Part shown: piece after piece, positions 17,048-24,420 of the stretch | Position numbering within the stretch: position 1 is the stretch's first letter | Layout: each line of letters opens with the position of its first letter | NCBI GenBank assembly: GCA_028712045.1 | Contig: JAQTRA010000006.1 | Coordinates: 1 to 24,420 of the forward strand | DNA length: 24,420 nucleotides | Source of the DNA: Candidatus Omnitrophota bacterium | GTDB lineage: Bacteria > Omnitrophota > Koll11 > Gygaellales > Profunditerraquicolaceae | Reading direction: 5' to 3' | Notes under the pieces: generated by a model | What the model was told of the DNA's origin: nothing | Seen by the model: only the letters and a program-made list of their open reading frames with translations | Databases searched by the model: none | Made by a program: the position numbers and the translations under genes

Positions 17048-19948
17048 ATGCACTATAAAATCGAAGTAGTTGATAAGCCCGGTATTTTTGACGCTGTTGG
17101 CCAGGGTGTAAAAAAAGATATTCTCGACCTGGGAATCGACAGCGTTAAAGAAGTTAAGTTTATCCAGGTTTATATTCTCGAAGGAAATCTTACCGAAAAT
17201 CAGGTTATTGAAATCTGTAATGAGCTTTTAACGGATAAAGTCGCGCAAGAGTATAAAATTTTATCCGGCCGCGCTGAAACTTCTCTTAAAGCCCATCAGC
17301 ATATTATTGAAGTTGCTTATAATCCGGGAGTAATGGACCCGGTTGAGGCATCGGTTTTAAAAGGTATCCGGGATTTAGGTATTTTAGGCGCTGCATCAGT
17401 TAAAACTGCCAAGAAATATATTCTTTACGGAAAGCTTTCCCCAGTTCAGTTAAAAACCATTTCCGAAAAACTTCTATATAATAAACTCATCCAACATGTA
17501 GTCAGTAACAAAGCCCGCAGCGAACATTTGGATAAATCTTTACCGGCTTACAAATTTAATCCGATAGTAGTGGATTTATTATCCGCCACAGACAAAAAGC
17601 TTTTAGAGATCAGCAAAAAAGGGCAGCTCTTTTTAAATTTAAATGAGATGCGCCAGATCCGTAATTTCTTTCGCTCTCTAAAACGTAATCCCCAGGATAT
17701 CGAACTGGAAACTATTGCCCAGACCTGGTCAGAACATTGTTATCATAAAACTTTCCGCGGAAATATCAGCTACCAAGAAAGCGGAGCTTCTCCGCGTTTA
17801 GCGATTAAATCGATTAAGAATTTACTTAAATCTACAATTATGAAGGTGACCAAGGAATTAAATAAATCCTGGTGTGTCTCGGTGTTTAAAGATAACGCCG
17901 GAGTAATAAAATTCGATGCTAAAAATAATATCTGTTTTAAAGTAGAAACACATAATCATCCGTCAGCTCTTGAACCATTTGGAGGTGCGAACACCGGTAT
18001 TGGAGGAGTAATTCGCGATCCCATGGGCACGGGTTTAGGCGCCAAGCCAATTTTAAACAGCGATGTTTTTTGTTTTGCTCCTCCGGATCTGCCGTTTAGT
18101 AAGGTTCCCACCGGCTCTTTGCATCCTAAACGGGTAATGAAAGGGGTAGTCAGCGGAGTTCGTGATTATGGTAATAAAATGGGTATCCCGACAGTAAATG
18201 GGGCAATTTTATTCCACGAACATTTTGTAAGTAATCCTTTGGTTTATTGCGGCACAGTCGGGATCATGCCCAAAGGCAAATCATTTAAGAAAACGAATAT
18301 CGGTGATTTAGTGGTGGTGGTCGGAGGCGCAACCGGCCGCGATGGTATTCATGGTGCGACTTTTTCATCCGGTGAATTGACCCATGAATCGGAAACTATT
18401 TCCAGCGGGGCAGTGCAAATCGGCAATCCGATCCAGGAAAAGAAGATGCTGGATACTATTTTGCAAGCGCGTGACCAGAATCTTTACAGCGCGATTACCG
18501 ATTGCGGAGCAGGCGGGTTATCCAGCGCAGTAGGTGAGATGGCTGCTCAGTTAGGCGCGATTGTGTATCTGGATAAGGTTCCTTTGAAATACTCCGGGCT
18601 TTCCTATATGGAGATCTGGATTTCGGAATCGCAGGAAAGAATGGTTTTATCGGTGCCGCCGGAAAATATTGATAAATTAATCGCGGTATTTGCCAATGAA
18701 TTTGTTGAGGCAGCAGTGATTGGTGAGTTTACCGATACCGGTAAATTAGAACTTTTTTATGGAGATAATTTGGTTTGCGATCTGGATATGCGGTTTTTAC
18801 ATGAAGGCACGCCGCAGATCGCTAAAAAAGCCGCTTATATTCAGGCCAAGCATCGGGAGCCGGTGATCGAGTGTAAGAAAAATCTTAACGCGGATCTGTT
18901 AAAATTACTTTCCCGCTATGATATCTGCTCTAAGGAGTGGGTGATCCGGCAGTATGACCATGAAGTGCAGGGAGGTTCAGTGATTAAGCCGCTGGTGGGT
19001 ATCCAGAATGACGGGCCGTCTGATGCCAGCGTGACTAAACCTTTATTTAATTCTAAAAAAGGGATCATTATTTCTAACGGGATAAATTTTCGTTTTGGTT
19101 TTATTGATCCTTATTGGATGGCCGCTTCCTGTATTGATGAGGCATTGCGCCAGATCATTTCTGTGGGAGGGGATTTAAAAGAAGTAGCGATTTTAGATAA
19201 TTTCTGCTGGGGGAATCCGGATAAACCTGACCGCTTAGGCGGTTTAGTGCGCGCTGCCTATGGCTGCCATGATCTGGCTAAAGCCTACCAAGTGCCGTTT
19301 ATTTCCGGTAAAGATAGTTTTTATAATGAGTTTAGTTTGCATGGCAAATCTACCGCTATTCCGGGGACACTTTTGATTTCAGCGATCAGCGTTATGGAAG
19401 ACGTGAATAAATCTGTTTCGATGTATGCCAAAGCAGCCGGGGATTTAATTTATCTGGTGGGTAAAACCCGCGATGAATTAGGCGGCTCGCATTATTATGA
19501 TTTGCACGGAGCATTGGGAAATCAAGTGCCTAAGGTTTATCCTATTGCGGCCAAGAAGATTTTTACGGCAATAAGTAAAGCTGCACAAAAAGGAATACTT
19601 CGCGCAGTGCATGATTGCTCTGATGGCGGTTTGGCAGTGGCTTTGGCTGAGATGGTTTTTAGCGGGGGGTTAGGAGCAGAGATATTTTTAGGGGAAGCGC
19701 CGTATGAATCAGCGGCTAAGCGTAATGATTCATTGCTATTTTCTGAATCTAACTCTCGTTTTGTAGTCGAGGTAGCCAGAAAAGATCAGAAGGAATTTGA
19801 AAAGATACTTAAAGGCCTTTCCTATGGGTTAATCGGATGCCTGACGGATAAGAACAATTTTAAAATATTTGGCTTAGATCAAAAACCTTGCGTAGATATT
19901 GACGCGCGCAAATTAAAAGATGCCTGGAAGGAGCCGTTAAAATGGTAA
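17048..19948 (+). CDS. purL: Phosphoribosylformylglycinamidine synthase: tandem PurS-PurS fused to PurL
   Basis: This enzyme converts FGAR to FGAM with ATP and ammonia delivered by PurQ. It has 966 residues, where B. subtilis PurL has about 740. The extra N-terminus is two PurS-like repeats: 1 to about 78 (KIEVVDKPGIFDAVGQGVKKDILDLG) and about 83-158 (IIEVAYNPGVMDPVEASVLKGIRDLG), so no separate purS is needed. PurL proper begins near residue 180 and has the WSEHCYHKTFRG motif with His230, then VETHNHPSALEPFGGANTGIGG, GGATGRDGIHGATF and a second AIRS-like half (ISGKDSFYNE, HDCSDGGLAVALAEM). The start has no visible ribosome site; it was kept because the first residues match the start of PurS. 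The downstream LOG gene overlaps by seven bases. Confidence 0.93.
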   Translation: MHYKIEVVDKPGIFDAVGQGVKKDILDLGIDSVKEVKFIQVYILEGNLTENQVIEICNELLTDKVAQEYKILSGRAETSLKAHQHIIEVAYNPGVMDPVEASVLKGIRDLGILGAASVKTAKKYILYGKLSPVQLKTISEKLLYNKLIQHVVSNKARSEHLDKSLPAYKFNPIVVDLLSATDKKLLEISKKGQLFLNLNEMRQIRNFFRSLKRNPQDIELETIAQTWSEHCYHKTFRGNISYQESGASPRLAIKSIKNLLKSTIMKVTKELNKSWCVSVFKDNAGVIKFDAKNNICFKVETHNHPSALEPFGGANTGIGGVIRDPMGTGLGAKPILNSDVFCFAPPDLPFSKVPTGSLHPKRVMKGVVSGVRDYGNKMGIPTVNGAILFHEHFVSNPLVYCGTVGIMPKGKSFKKTNIGDLVVVVGGATGRDGIHGATFSSGELTHESETISSGAVQIGNPIQEKKMLDTILQARDQNLYSAITDCGAGGLSSAVGEMAAQLGAIVYLDKVPLKYSGLSYMEIWISESQERMVLSVPPENIDKLIAVFANEFVEAAVIGEFTDTGKLELFYGDNLVCDLDMRFLHEGTPQIAKKAAYIQAKHREPVIECKKNLNADLLKLLSRYDICSKEWVIRQYDHEVQGGSVIKPLVGIQNDGPSDASVTKPLFNSKKGIIISNGINFRFGFIDPYWMAASCIDEALRQIISVGGDLKEVAILDNFCWGNPDKPDRLGGLVRAAYGCHDLAKAYQVPFISGKDSFYNEFSLHGKSTAIPGTLLISAISVMEDVNKSVSMYAKAAGDLIYLVGKTRDELGGSHYYDLHGALGNQVPKVYPIAAKKIFTAISKAAQKGILRAVHDCSDGGLAVALAEMVFSGGLGAEIFLGEAPYESAAKRNDSLLFSESNSRFVVEVARKDQKEFEKILKGLSYGLIGCLTDKNNFKIFGLDQKPCVDIDARKLKDAWKEPLKW

Positions 19949-20616
19949 GAATAAAATCAAACGACAAAAAGATTATGGTTAGTGATGATTTTACCCAGGA
20001 AGATACCTGGAGGATATTTAGGATCATGTCGGAGTTTGTCGATGGCTTTGAGGTGCTTTCTAAAATCGGCAAAGCTGTGTCTATCTTTGGCTCAGCACGT
20101 TCTAAGCCGGATAGTGAATATTATAAGTTAGCCGAAGAGGTAGCGTATCATATCGCTAAGGCTGGTTTTACGGTAATTACCGGCAGCGGCCCCGGGTTGA
20201 TGGAAGCCGCGAATAAAGGAACCCAAAAAGCCGGCGGGCATTCTGTGGGTTTAAACATCCAGCTTCCCTGTGAGCAAAAACCGAATAAATTCGTAGATAC
20301 GCTTTTAGATTTTCGTTATTTCTTTATCCGTAAAGTAATGTTTGTGAAATATGCCAAAGCTTTTGTGATCCTGCCCGGGGGCTACGGTACTCTGGATGAG
20401 TTTTTTGAGGCAATTGCTTTAATCCAAACCCAGCGCATTTTAAGATTTCCGGTTATTCTATTTAATAGTGAATACTGGAAAGGGTTAATTGATTGGCTTA
20501 AAGCAACAGTTTATAAAAACGGCAATATTGTCAAAGAAGATCTAGATATTTTTATTCTGGTGGATAAACCGGAAGATGTAGCTTTAGCAATTAAGAAATT
20601 TTATGCGAAATCCTAA
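19942..20616 (+). CDS. LOG-family nucleotide 5'-monophosphate phosphoribohydrolase
   Basis: The protein has 224 residues and a ribosome site AAGGAG (19928-19933) eight bases before the ATG. It has the family signature LPGGYGTLDEFFE, the paired RK before it (FFIRKVMF), and a Rossmann-like core (VSIFGSARSKPDSEYYKLAEEVAYHIAKAGFTVITGSGPGLMEAAN). LOG enzymes split the base from a nucleoside 5'-monophosphate, giving free base and ribose 5-phosphate. Plant members release cytokinins; bacterial members also act on AMP or related nucleotides. It carries an N-terminal extension of about 40 residues ahead of the core, common in the longer bacterial group. It overlaps purL by seven bases and purQ by fourteen, so it is made with FGAM synthase. 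A salvage, overflow or nucleotide clean-up role is inferred; cytokinin production is not implied. Confidence 0.88.
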   Translation: MVRIKSNDKKIMVSDDFTQEDTWRIFRIMSEFVDGFEVLSKIGKAVSIFGSARSKPDSEYYKLAEEVAYHIAKAGFTVITGSGPGLMEAANKGTQKAGGHSVGLNIQLPCEQKPNKFVDTLLDFRYFFIRKVMFVKYAKAFVILPGGYGTLDEFFEAIALIQTQRILRFPVILFNSEYWKGLIDWLKATVYKNGNIVKEDLDIFILVDKPEDVALAIKKFYAKS

Positions 20617-21382
20617 AGTTTGCGTTTTAAGAAGCGCGGGGACTAATTGCGACCAGGAAACTGCCGCGGCATTTAAAATGGCCGGGGCGGATGTCAATCT
20701 TTTGCATATAGCCAGTTTGGCCACGGGAAAGCATAAGCTGGATGATTTTCATATCCTGGCTTTGCCCGGAGGGTTTAGTTATGGGGATGATATTGCTTCC
20801 GGTAAAATTTTTGCCAACGAACTAAGATTTAAACTTGCGGATGTATTGCGGAAATTTATCGCTGATGGAAAATTAATCATCGGTATTTGCAATGGTTTCC
20901 AGATTTTGGTAAAAAGCGGGCTTTTGCCCGGTGAAGCTGATCTTAACCAAACTACCAGTTTGATCATTAATGATTCCGGAAAATTTGAAGACCGCTGGGT
21001 ATATCTGAAGCCAGGCGGAAAATGCGTCTGGACCAAAGGCTTAAAGGAAATAATTTATCTTCCGGTAGCTCACGGAGAAGGAAAATTTATCACCCAGAAT
21101 AAATCAGTATTAAGCCAGTTAAAGAAAAATAAGCAGATCGTGTTTGAGTATTGTAATGTATCGGGAGATTTTTCCGGGTACCCGGATAACCCTAATGGTT
21201 CGATCGAAAACATCGCGGGCATCTGTGACGAAACCGGCAGGGTTTTTGGATTAATGCCGCATCCGGAAAGGCATTTATCCGGAATGCAGCATCCGCGAAA
21301 CTGGAATTTAAAATCAAAAAAAGAGGGCGACGGCTTGCAAATCTTCAAAAATGGCGTTAATTACATAAAAAAGAATTTCTAA
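20603..21382 (+). CDS. purQ: FGAM synthase glutaminase subunit
   Basis: PurQ releases ammonia from glutamine for PurL. It has 259 residues, longer than B. subtilis PurQ (about 227) and more like the long form. The class I glutaminase triad is present: Cys96 in GICNGFQ, His220 and Glu222 in MPHPERH. Other marks are VLRSAGTNCDQE at the start and LPGGFSYGDD. The ATG lies inside the end of the LOG gene (14-base overlap) with no clear ribosome site, so translation is probably coupled. It completes the PurS/PurL/PurQ complex. Confidence 0.96.
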   Translation: MRNPKVCVLRSAGTNCDQETAAAFKMAGADVNLLHIASLATGKHKLDDFHILALPGGFSYGDDIASGKIFANELRFKLADVLRKFIADGKLIIGICNGFQILVKSGLLPGEADLNQTTSLIINDSGKFEDRWVYLKPGGKCVWTKGLKEIIYLPVAHGEGKFITQNKSVLSQLKKNKQIVFEYCNVSGDFSGYPDNPNGSIENIAGICDETGRVFGLMPHPERHLSGMQHPRNWNLKSKKEGDGLQIFKNGVNYIKKNF

Positions 21383-21394
21383 CCGGGAGCTTAA

Positions 21395-22822
21395 ATGAGC
21401 GGAATATTCGGAGTAGTTTCCAAGAAAAATTGCTCGGATGATTTATTTTACGGCACGGATTATCATTCGCATTTAGGAACACAGTTTGGCGGCCTGGCAG
21501 TTTACGGTAAAGAGTTGATGCGTAAGATTCATGATATTAAAGGCAGCCAGTTTAAAGCTAAGTTTTATGAAGATTATCTTAAAATGCCCGGGGATAAGGG
21601 AATAGGCGTAATCAGCGCCCGTGATGAGCAGCCGATTGTGATGAACTCCAAGTTCGGGCCATTTGCTATTGTGACCAACGGTTATATTGATAACGCGGAT
21701 AAATTAGCCAAAGAGTTGTTTAAAAAAGGCCGCTCATTTGCCGAGGTAGCCGAAGGTAAAATTAATTTTACTGAGCTTTGCGCTAAAATGATCATCTCTT
21801 CAAAAAATATAATTGATGGCGTGGAGAAATTTTTTGCCAAGATCCAGGGTTCTTGTTCTTTGCTTTTATTAAATAAAGAAGGTATTTATGCCTGCCGCGA
21901 CAGGTTAGGCCTGACTCCTTTAGTCATCGGTAAAAAAGGCAGCAGCTGGGCGGTTTCTACCGAGTCATCCGCGTTTCTTAATTTAGGATATAAGCTGATA
22001 AAATATCTTGAGCCGGGTGAGATAATTTTAATTACCCGCGATGGGTTAAAAATCAAACGTCCGGGCGGTAAAACAAATCAGGTTTGTTCATTTCTTTGGA
22101 TCTATACGGGTTTTCCCGCCTCCAGTTATGAGGGGATCAATGTGGAGACCTCGCGTGAAAGATGCGGAGCGCAGCTGGCTAAAGACGATGATATTCAGGC
22201 GGATATTGTGGCCGGTATTCCTGATTCCGGCACTGCCCATGCTATCGGTTATAGTATGGAGTCCAAGGTTCCTTTACGCCGTCCTTTGGTAAAATACACC
22301 CCGGGTTTTGACCGCAGTTATACCCCGGCGACTCAGGAGCGCAGGGACCTGGTGGCCCGGATGAAACTTATTCCTATCCCGCAGATAATTAAAGGCAAAC
22401 GTATTGTTTTCTGTGATGATTCTATTGTGCGCGGCACGCAGCTTAAAAATTACACGATCCAGAAATTAAAAAAACACGGGGCAAAAGAGATCCATCTGCG
22501 CATTGCTTGTCCTCCGTTAATGTTTCCCTGTAAATTTAATTATTCTACGCGCAGCATTAATGAATTAGCCGCGCGCCGGGCAATCAAGGCCATTGAGGGT
22601 AAAGAGCCAAAGAGTTTATCAGGATACCTGGATGAGAAATCAGCAAAACACAAAAAAATGGTTGCCTGGATTAACCGGGATATCGGCTCAACTACTTTAA
22701 AATACCAGAAACTTTGCGATATGGTCACGGCTATCGGCTTACCTAAAGAAAAACTTTGTTTATATTGCTGGACGGGAAAAGTGCCTAAAAACGGAGCAAA
22801 ACATGCTGATAAAAAAAGATAG
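21395..22822 (+). CDS. PurF-like amidophosphoribosyltransferase paralogue lacking the catalytic cysteine
   Basis: The product is 475 residues, with GGGAG (21385-21389) five bases before the ATG. The overall plan is PurF: an N-terminal class II glutaminase fold and a C-terminal phosphoribosyltransferase domain. The PRPP loop is intact (IVFCDDSIVRGTQ, Asp341-Asp342), as is IPDSGTAHAIGYS. The four cysteines that hold the 4Fe-4S cluster in PurF are all present (C231, C379, C455, C458). The glutaminase site is not: the sequence begins MSGIFGVV, with Ser where PurF has the nucleophile Cys. The HRGQ segment is replaced by HSHLGTQFGG, and the glutamine-binding RYSTTG and TTTDSE motifs are missing, though the Asn-Gly of the oxyanion hole (TNGYID) remains. 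It therefore cannot use glutamine in the known way. It may use free ammonia, regulate PurF, or transfer phosphoribose to another acceptor. It overlaps purF by 20 bases. Confidence 0.88.
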   Translation: MSGIFGVVSKKNCSDDLFYGTDYHSHLGTQFGGLAVYGKELMRKIHDIKGSQFKAKFYEDYLKMPGDKGIGVISARDEQPIVMNSKFGPFAIVTNGYIDNADKLAKELFKKGRSFAEVAEGKINFTELCAKMIISSKNIIDGVEKFFAKIQGSCSLLLLNKEGIYACRDRLGLTPLVIGKKGSSWAVSTESSAFLNLGYKLIKYLEPGEIILITRDGLKIKRPGGKTNQVCSFLWIYTGFPASSYEGINVETSRERCGAQLAKDDDIQADIVAGIPDSGTAHAIGYSMESKVPLRRPLVKYTPGFDRSYTPATQERRDLVARMKLIPIPQIIKGKRIVFCDDSIVRGTQLKNYTIQKLKKHGAKEIHLRIACPPLMFPCKFNYSTRSINELAARRAIKAIEGKEPKSLSGYLDEKSAKHKKMVAWINRDIGSTTLKYQKLCDMVTAIGLPKEKLCLYCWTGKVPKNGAKHADKKR

Positions 22823-24251
22823 TTTTGAGCCCAAAGAATATTGCGGTTTATTCGGGATAACCAACAACCGGCAAGCAGTGTGGTTGACTTATCTGGGCCT
22901 TTTTGCCCAGCAGCACCGCGGCCAGGAAGCCTGCGGTATTGTGGCGAATAATCAGGGTGTGCTTTCTATCCATAAGGATATGGGGTTAGTCAGCGATGTA
23001 TTCAGTGAGCAGGTGCTTAGCCGCTTAAAAGGCAATATGGCCGTCGGCCATGTGCGTTATTCAACCACCGGTTCAAGCGTATTAAAAAATTCCCAGCCGC
23101 TTTTAATTGATTACGCTAATGGTTCAATTTGTATAGCGCATAACGGCAACCTGGTAAATTCATTTGAGCTGCGCCAGAAACTGGAAAAGAGCGGTTCGAT
23201 ATTTCAGACGACTACGGATTCAGAGTTGATCATTCATCTTATGGCGCGCAGTAATAAGCGCAGCCTCGAGGATAGCCTGACTTATGCTTTAAAAAGAGTT
23301 AAAGGCGCATATTCTTTAGTTTTGATGAATAGCGATTATCTGATCGGCGTAAGGGATCCTTATGGTTTCCGGCCGCTGGTTTTAGGAAAACTCGGCGCTT
23401 CATATTGCCTGGCTTCGGAGACCTGTGCTTTTGATCTGATCGGCGCTAAATTCGTGCGTGAAATTGAACCTGGGGAAATAGTCTTTATTAATAACCAAGG
23501 CGCTCTAAAATCAATTAAACCTAAAGAGTTAATGGTCAGCCATCACGCGTTTTGTTCTTTTGAGCATATTTATTTCTCGCGTCCGGATTCTAATGTTTTC
23601 GGTGAGACGGTGCATACAGTGCGGCGCAAATTGGGAGCGCAATTAGCCAGAGAGTATCCGGTTGAGGCGGATTTTGTGGTGCCGGTGCCGGATTCGGGAT
23701 TTTCCGCAGCTTTAGGTTATTCGCAGGAGTCCGGGATTGTTTTAGAGATGGGGATCATCCGCAACCATTATGTGGGCAGGACATTTATCCAGCCAGGGCA
23801 GGATTCCCGCGATATGGGTGTACGCGTAAAATTTAATACTTTAAAAGATATTTTAAAAGGTAAACGTATTATTGTCGTGGATGATTCGATTGTACGCGGC
23901 ACAACTTCTAAGATCCGCGTGCGCAATCTGCGCAAGGCCGGAGTAAAAGAGGTGCATTTAAGGATATCCTGCCCGGCGCATCGTTTCCCGTGTTTTTACG
24001 GAATCGATTTCCACCGTTCAAATGAGTTGATCGCTAATAAATATGATAATTTGGAAAAGATCAGTAAATATCTTGAAGTAGATAGCCTGGGTTATTTAAG
24101 TTTGGAAGGGATGTTGAGTTGCTTCAAGCATCCTAAGAACAGTTATTGCACTTCCTGCTGGACGGGAAAATATCCGGTGCGGGCGGAAAAAAGGCATAGC
24201 AAATTTTCTTTGGAACGGCGCTGTTGCGGACAAGGAGAGTTACAAGTATGA
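22803..24251 (+). CDS. purF: Amidophosphoribosyltransferase (glutamine PRPP amidotransferase)
   Basis: PurF makes phosphoribosylamine from PRPP and glutamine, the first committed step of purine synthesis. It has 482 residues; GGAG (22793-22796) lies six bases before the ATG. A 13-residue propeptide precedes the nucleophile Cys14 (YCGLFGI), as in B. subtilis-type enzymes that mature by self-cleavage. The glutaminase site is complete: QQHRGQEACG, GHVRYSTTG, AHNGNL, TTTDSELI. The phosphoribosyltransferase part has VPVPDSGFSAALGYS and IIVVDDSIVRGTT (Asp360-Asp361). Fe-S ligands C251, C397, C449 and C452 are present. It overlaps purM by four bases (ATGA). Confidence 0.97.
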   Translation: MLIKKDSFEPKEYCGLFGITNNRQAVWLTYLGLFAQQHRGQEACGIVANNQGVLSIHKDMGLVSDVFSEQVLSRLKGNMAVGHVRYSTTGSSVLKNSQPLLIDYANGSICIAHNGNLVNSFELRQKLEKSGSIFQTTTDSELIIHLMARSNKRSLEDSLTYALKRVKGAYSLVLMNSDYLIGVRDPYGFRPLVLGKLGASYCLASETCAFDLIGAKFVREIEPGEIVFINNQGALKSIKPKELMVSHHAFCSFEHIYFSRPDSNVFGETVHTVRRKLGAQLAREYPVEADFVVPVPDSGFSAALGYSQESGIVLEMGIIRNHYVGRTFIQPGQDSRDMGVRVKFNTLKDILKGKRIIVVDDSIVRGTTSKIRVRNLRKAGVKEVHLRISCPAHRFPCFYGIDFHRSNELIANKYDNLEKISKYLEVDSLGYLSLEGMLSCFKHPKNSYCTSCWTGKYPVRAEKRHSKFSLERRCCGQGELQV

Positions 24252-24420
24252 AAAAAATAACTTATAAAATTTCCGGGGTAGACATCAAGAGCGCCACGGC
24301 TTTTAAATCCAAGCTTAAACCGCTGGTGCGCAGTTCATTTCGCAAAGAAGTTCTGACGGATATCGGCGGGTTTGGGAGCTTTTTTAAATTGGATAAAAAG
24401 AAATACAAGAATCCGGTTTT
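24248..24420 (+). CDS. purM: Phosphoribosylformylglycinamidine cyclo-ligase (AIR synthase), N-terminal part
   Basis: The frame starts at ATG 24248, overlapping the purF stop, with AAGGAG (24232-24237) ten bases upstream. It runs 57 codons to the right edge. The start MKKITYKISGVDI, then DIGGFGSFFKL and NPV, matches the N-terminus of PurM (GVDI ... IGGFG..F ... PVLV), which closes FGAM to AIR, the step after PurL/PurQ. Only the N-terminal segment is seen and the ATP site lies outside, but the match and operon context agree. Confidence 0.9.
   Translation, partial: MKKITYKISGVDIKSATAFKSKLKPLVRSSFRKEVLTDIGGFGSFFKLDKKKYKNPV

Noticed and set aside
21395..22822. The PurF-like gene as a pseudogene
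   Set aside because: It is full length without frameshift, has a good ribosome site, and keeps the PRPP loop and all four Fe-S cysteines; loss is confined to the glutaminase site, which suggests selection for another role.

Overview
The window reads as a compact, almost gap-free stretch of bacterial chromosome built around nitrogen assimilation and the use of glutamine. A signal-peptide protein with an outer-membrane-barrel look and a SurA/PpiD-type chaperone start suggest a Gram-negative (diderm) cell. The gene set (type III glutamine synthetase, an unusual PurF-like paralogue, a KaiC-like/PPDK_N protein) recalls uncultured lineages such as Omnitrophota or some Desulfobacterota. That placement comes from memory of similar proteins and is low confidence. 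No rRNA, tRNA, CRISPR, insertion sequence or phage gene was seen.

Layout. (1) At 1-204, minus strand, lies the N-terminus of a membrane-anchored SurA/PpiD-like chaperone, divergently transcribed with its own promoter (229-256). (2) At 297-516 lies a strong promoter followed by a leader with three successive terminator-like hairpins. Each is overlapped by a small six-base-loop hairpin of ANTAR-antiterminator type (loop pattern A-N-N-G-N-N). This leader precedes (3) the ammonium operon: a secreted, probable outer-membrane protein (517-1326), the Amt ammonium channel (1356-2585), a PII protein (2609-2950) and type III glutamine synthetase (2997-5192). (4) At 5263-11457, a small Fis-type DNA-binding protein is translationally coupled to gltB and gltD (glutamate synthase). 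(5) At 11469-14060 is a large protein with a degenerate KaiC-like front, a PPDK_N nucleotide-binding core and an unassigned tail. It abuts pyrG (CTP synthase, 14061-15665). (6) A second good promoter (15659-15687), immediately followed by a perfect 10-bp dyad, starts a purine operon: purB, a PurS-PurS-PurL fusion, a LOG-family nucleotide hydrolase, purQ, a PurF-like protein without the catalytic cysteine, canonical purF and the start of purM (runs off the right edge).

How it fits together. Ammonium enters (perhaps through the outer-membrane protein, then Amt, gated by PII), is fixed by GS III into glutamine, and is turned into glutamate by GltBD. PyrG, PurL/PurQ and PurF spend glutamine on nucleotides. 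Nearly every enzyme from 2997 to 24251 makes or uses glutamine. The genes are packed with short gaps or start/stop overlaps (fis-like/gltB, gltB/gltD, purL/LOG, LOG/purQ, purF-like/purF, purF/purM), implying long co-transcribed units. Points deserving most attention are the multi-hairpin leader, the glutaminase-dead PurF paralogue encoded next to the real PurF, and the KaiC-like/PPDK_N protein of unknown reaction.
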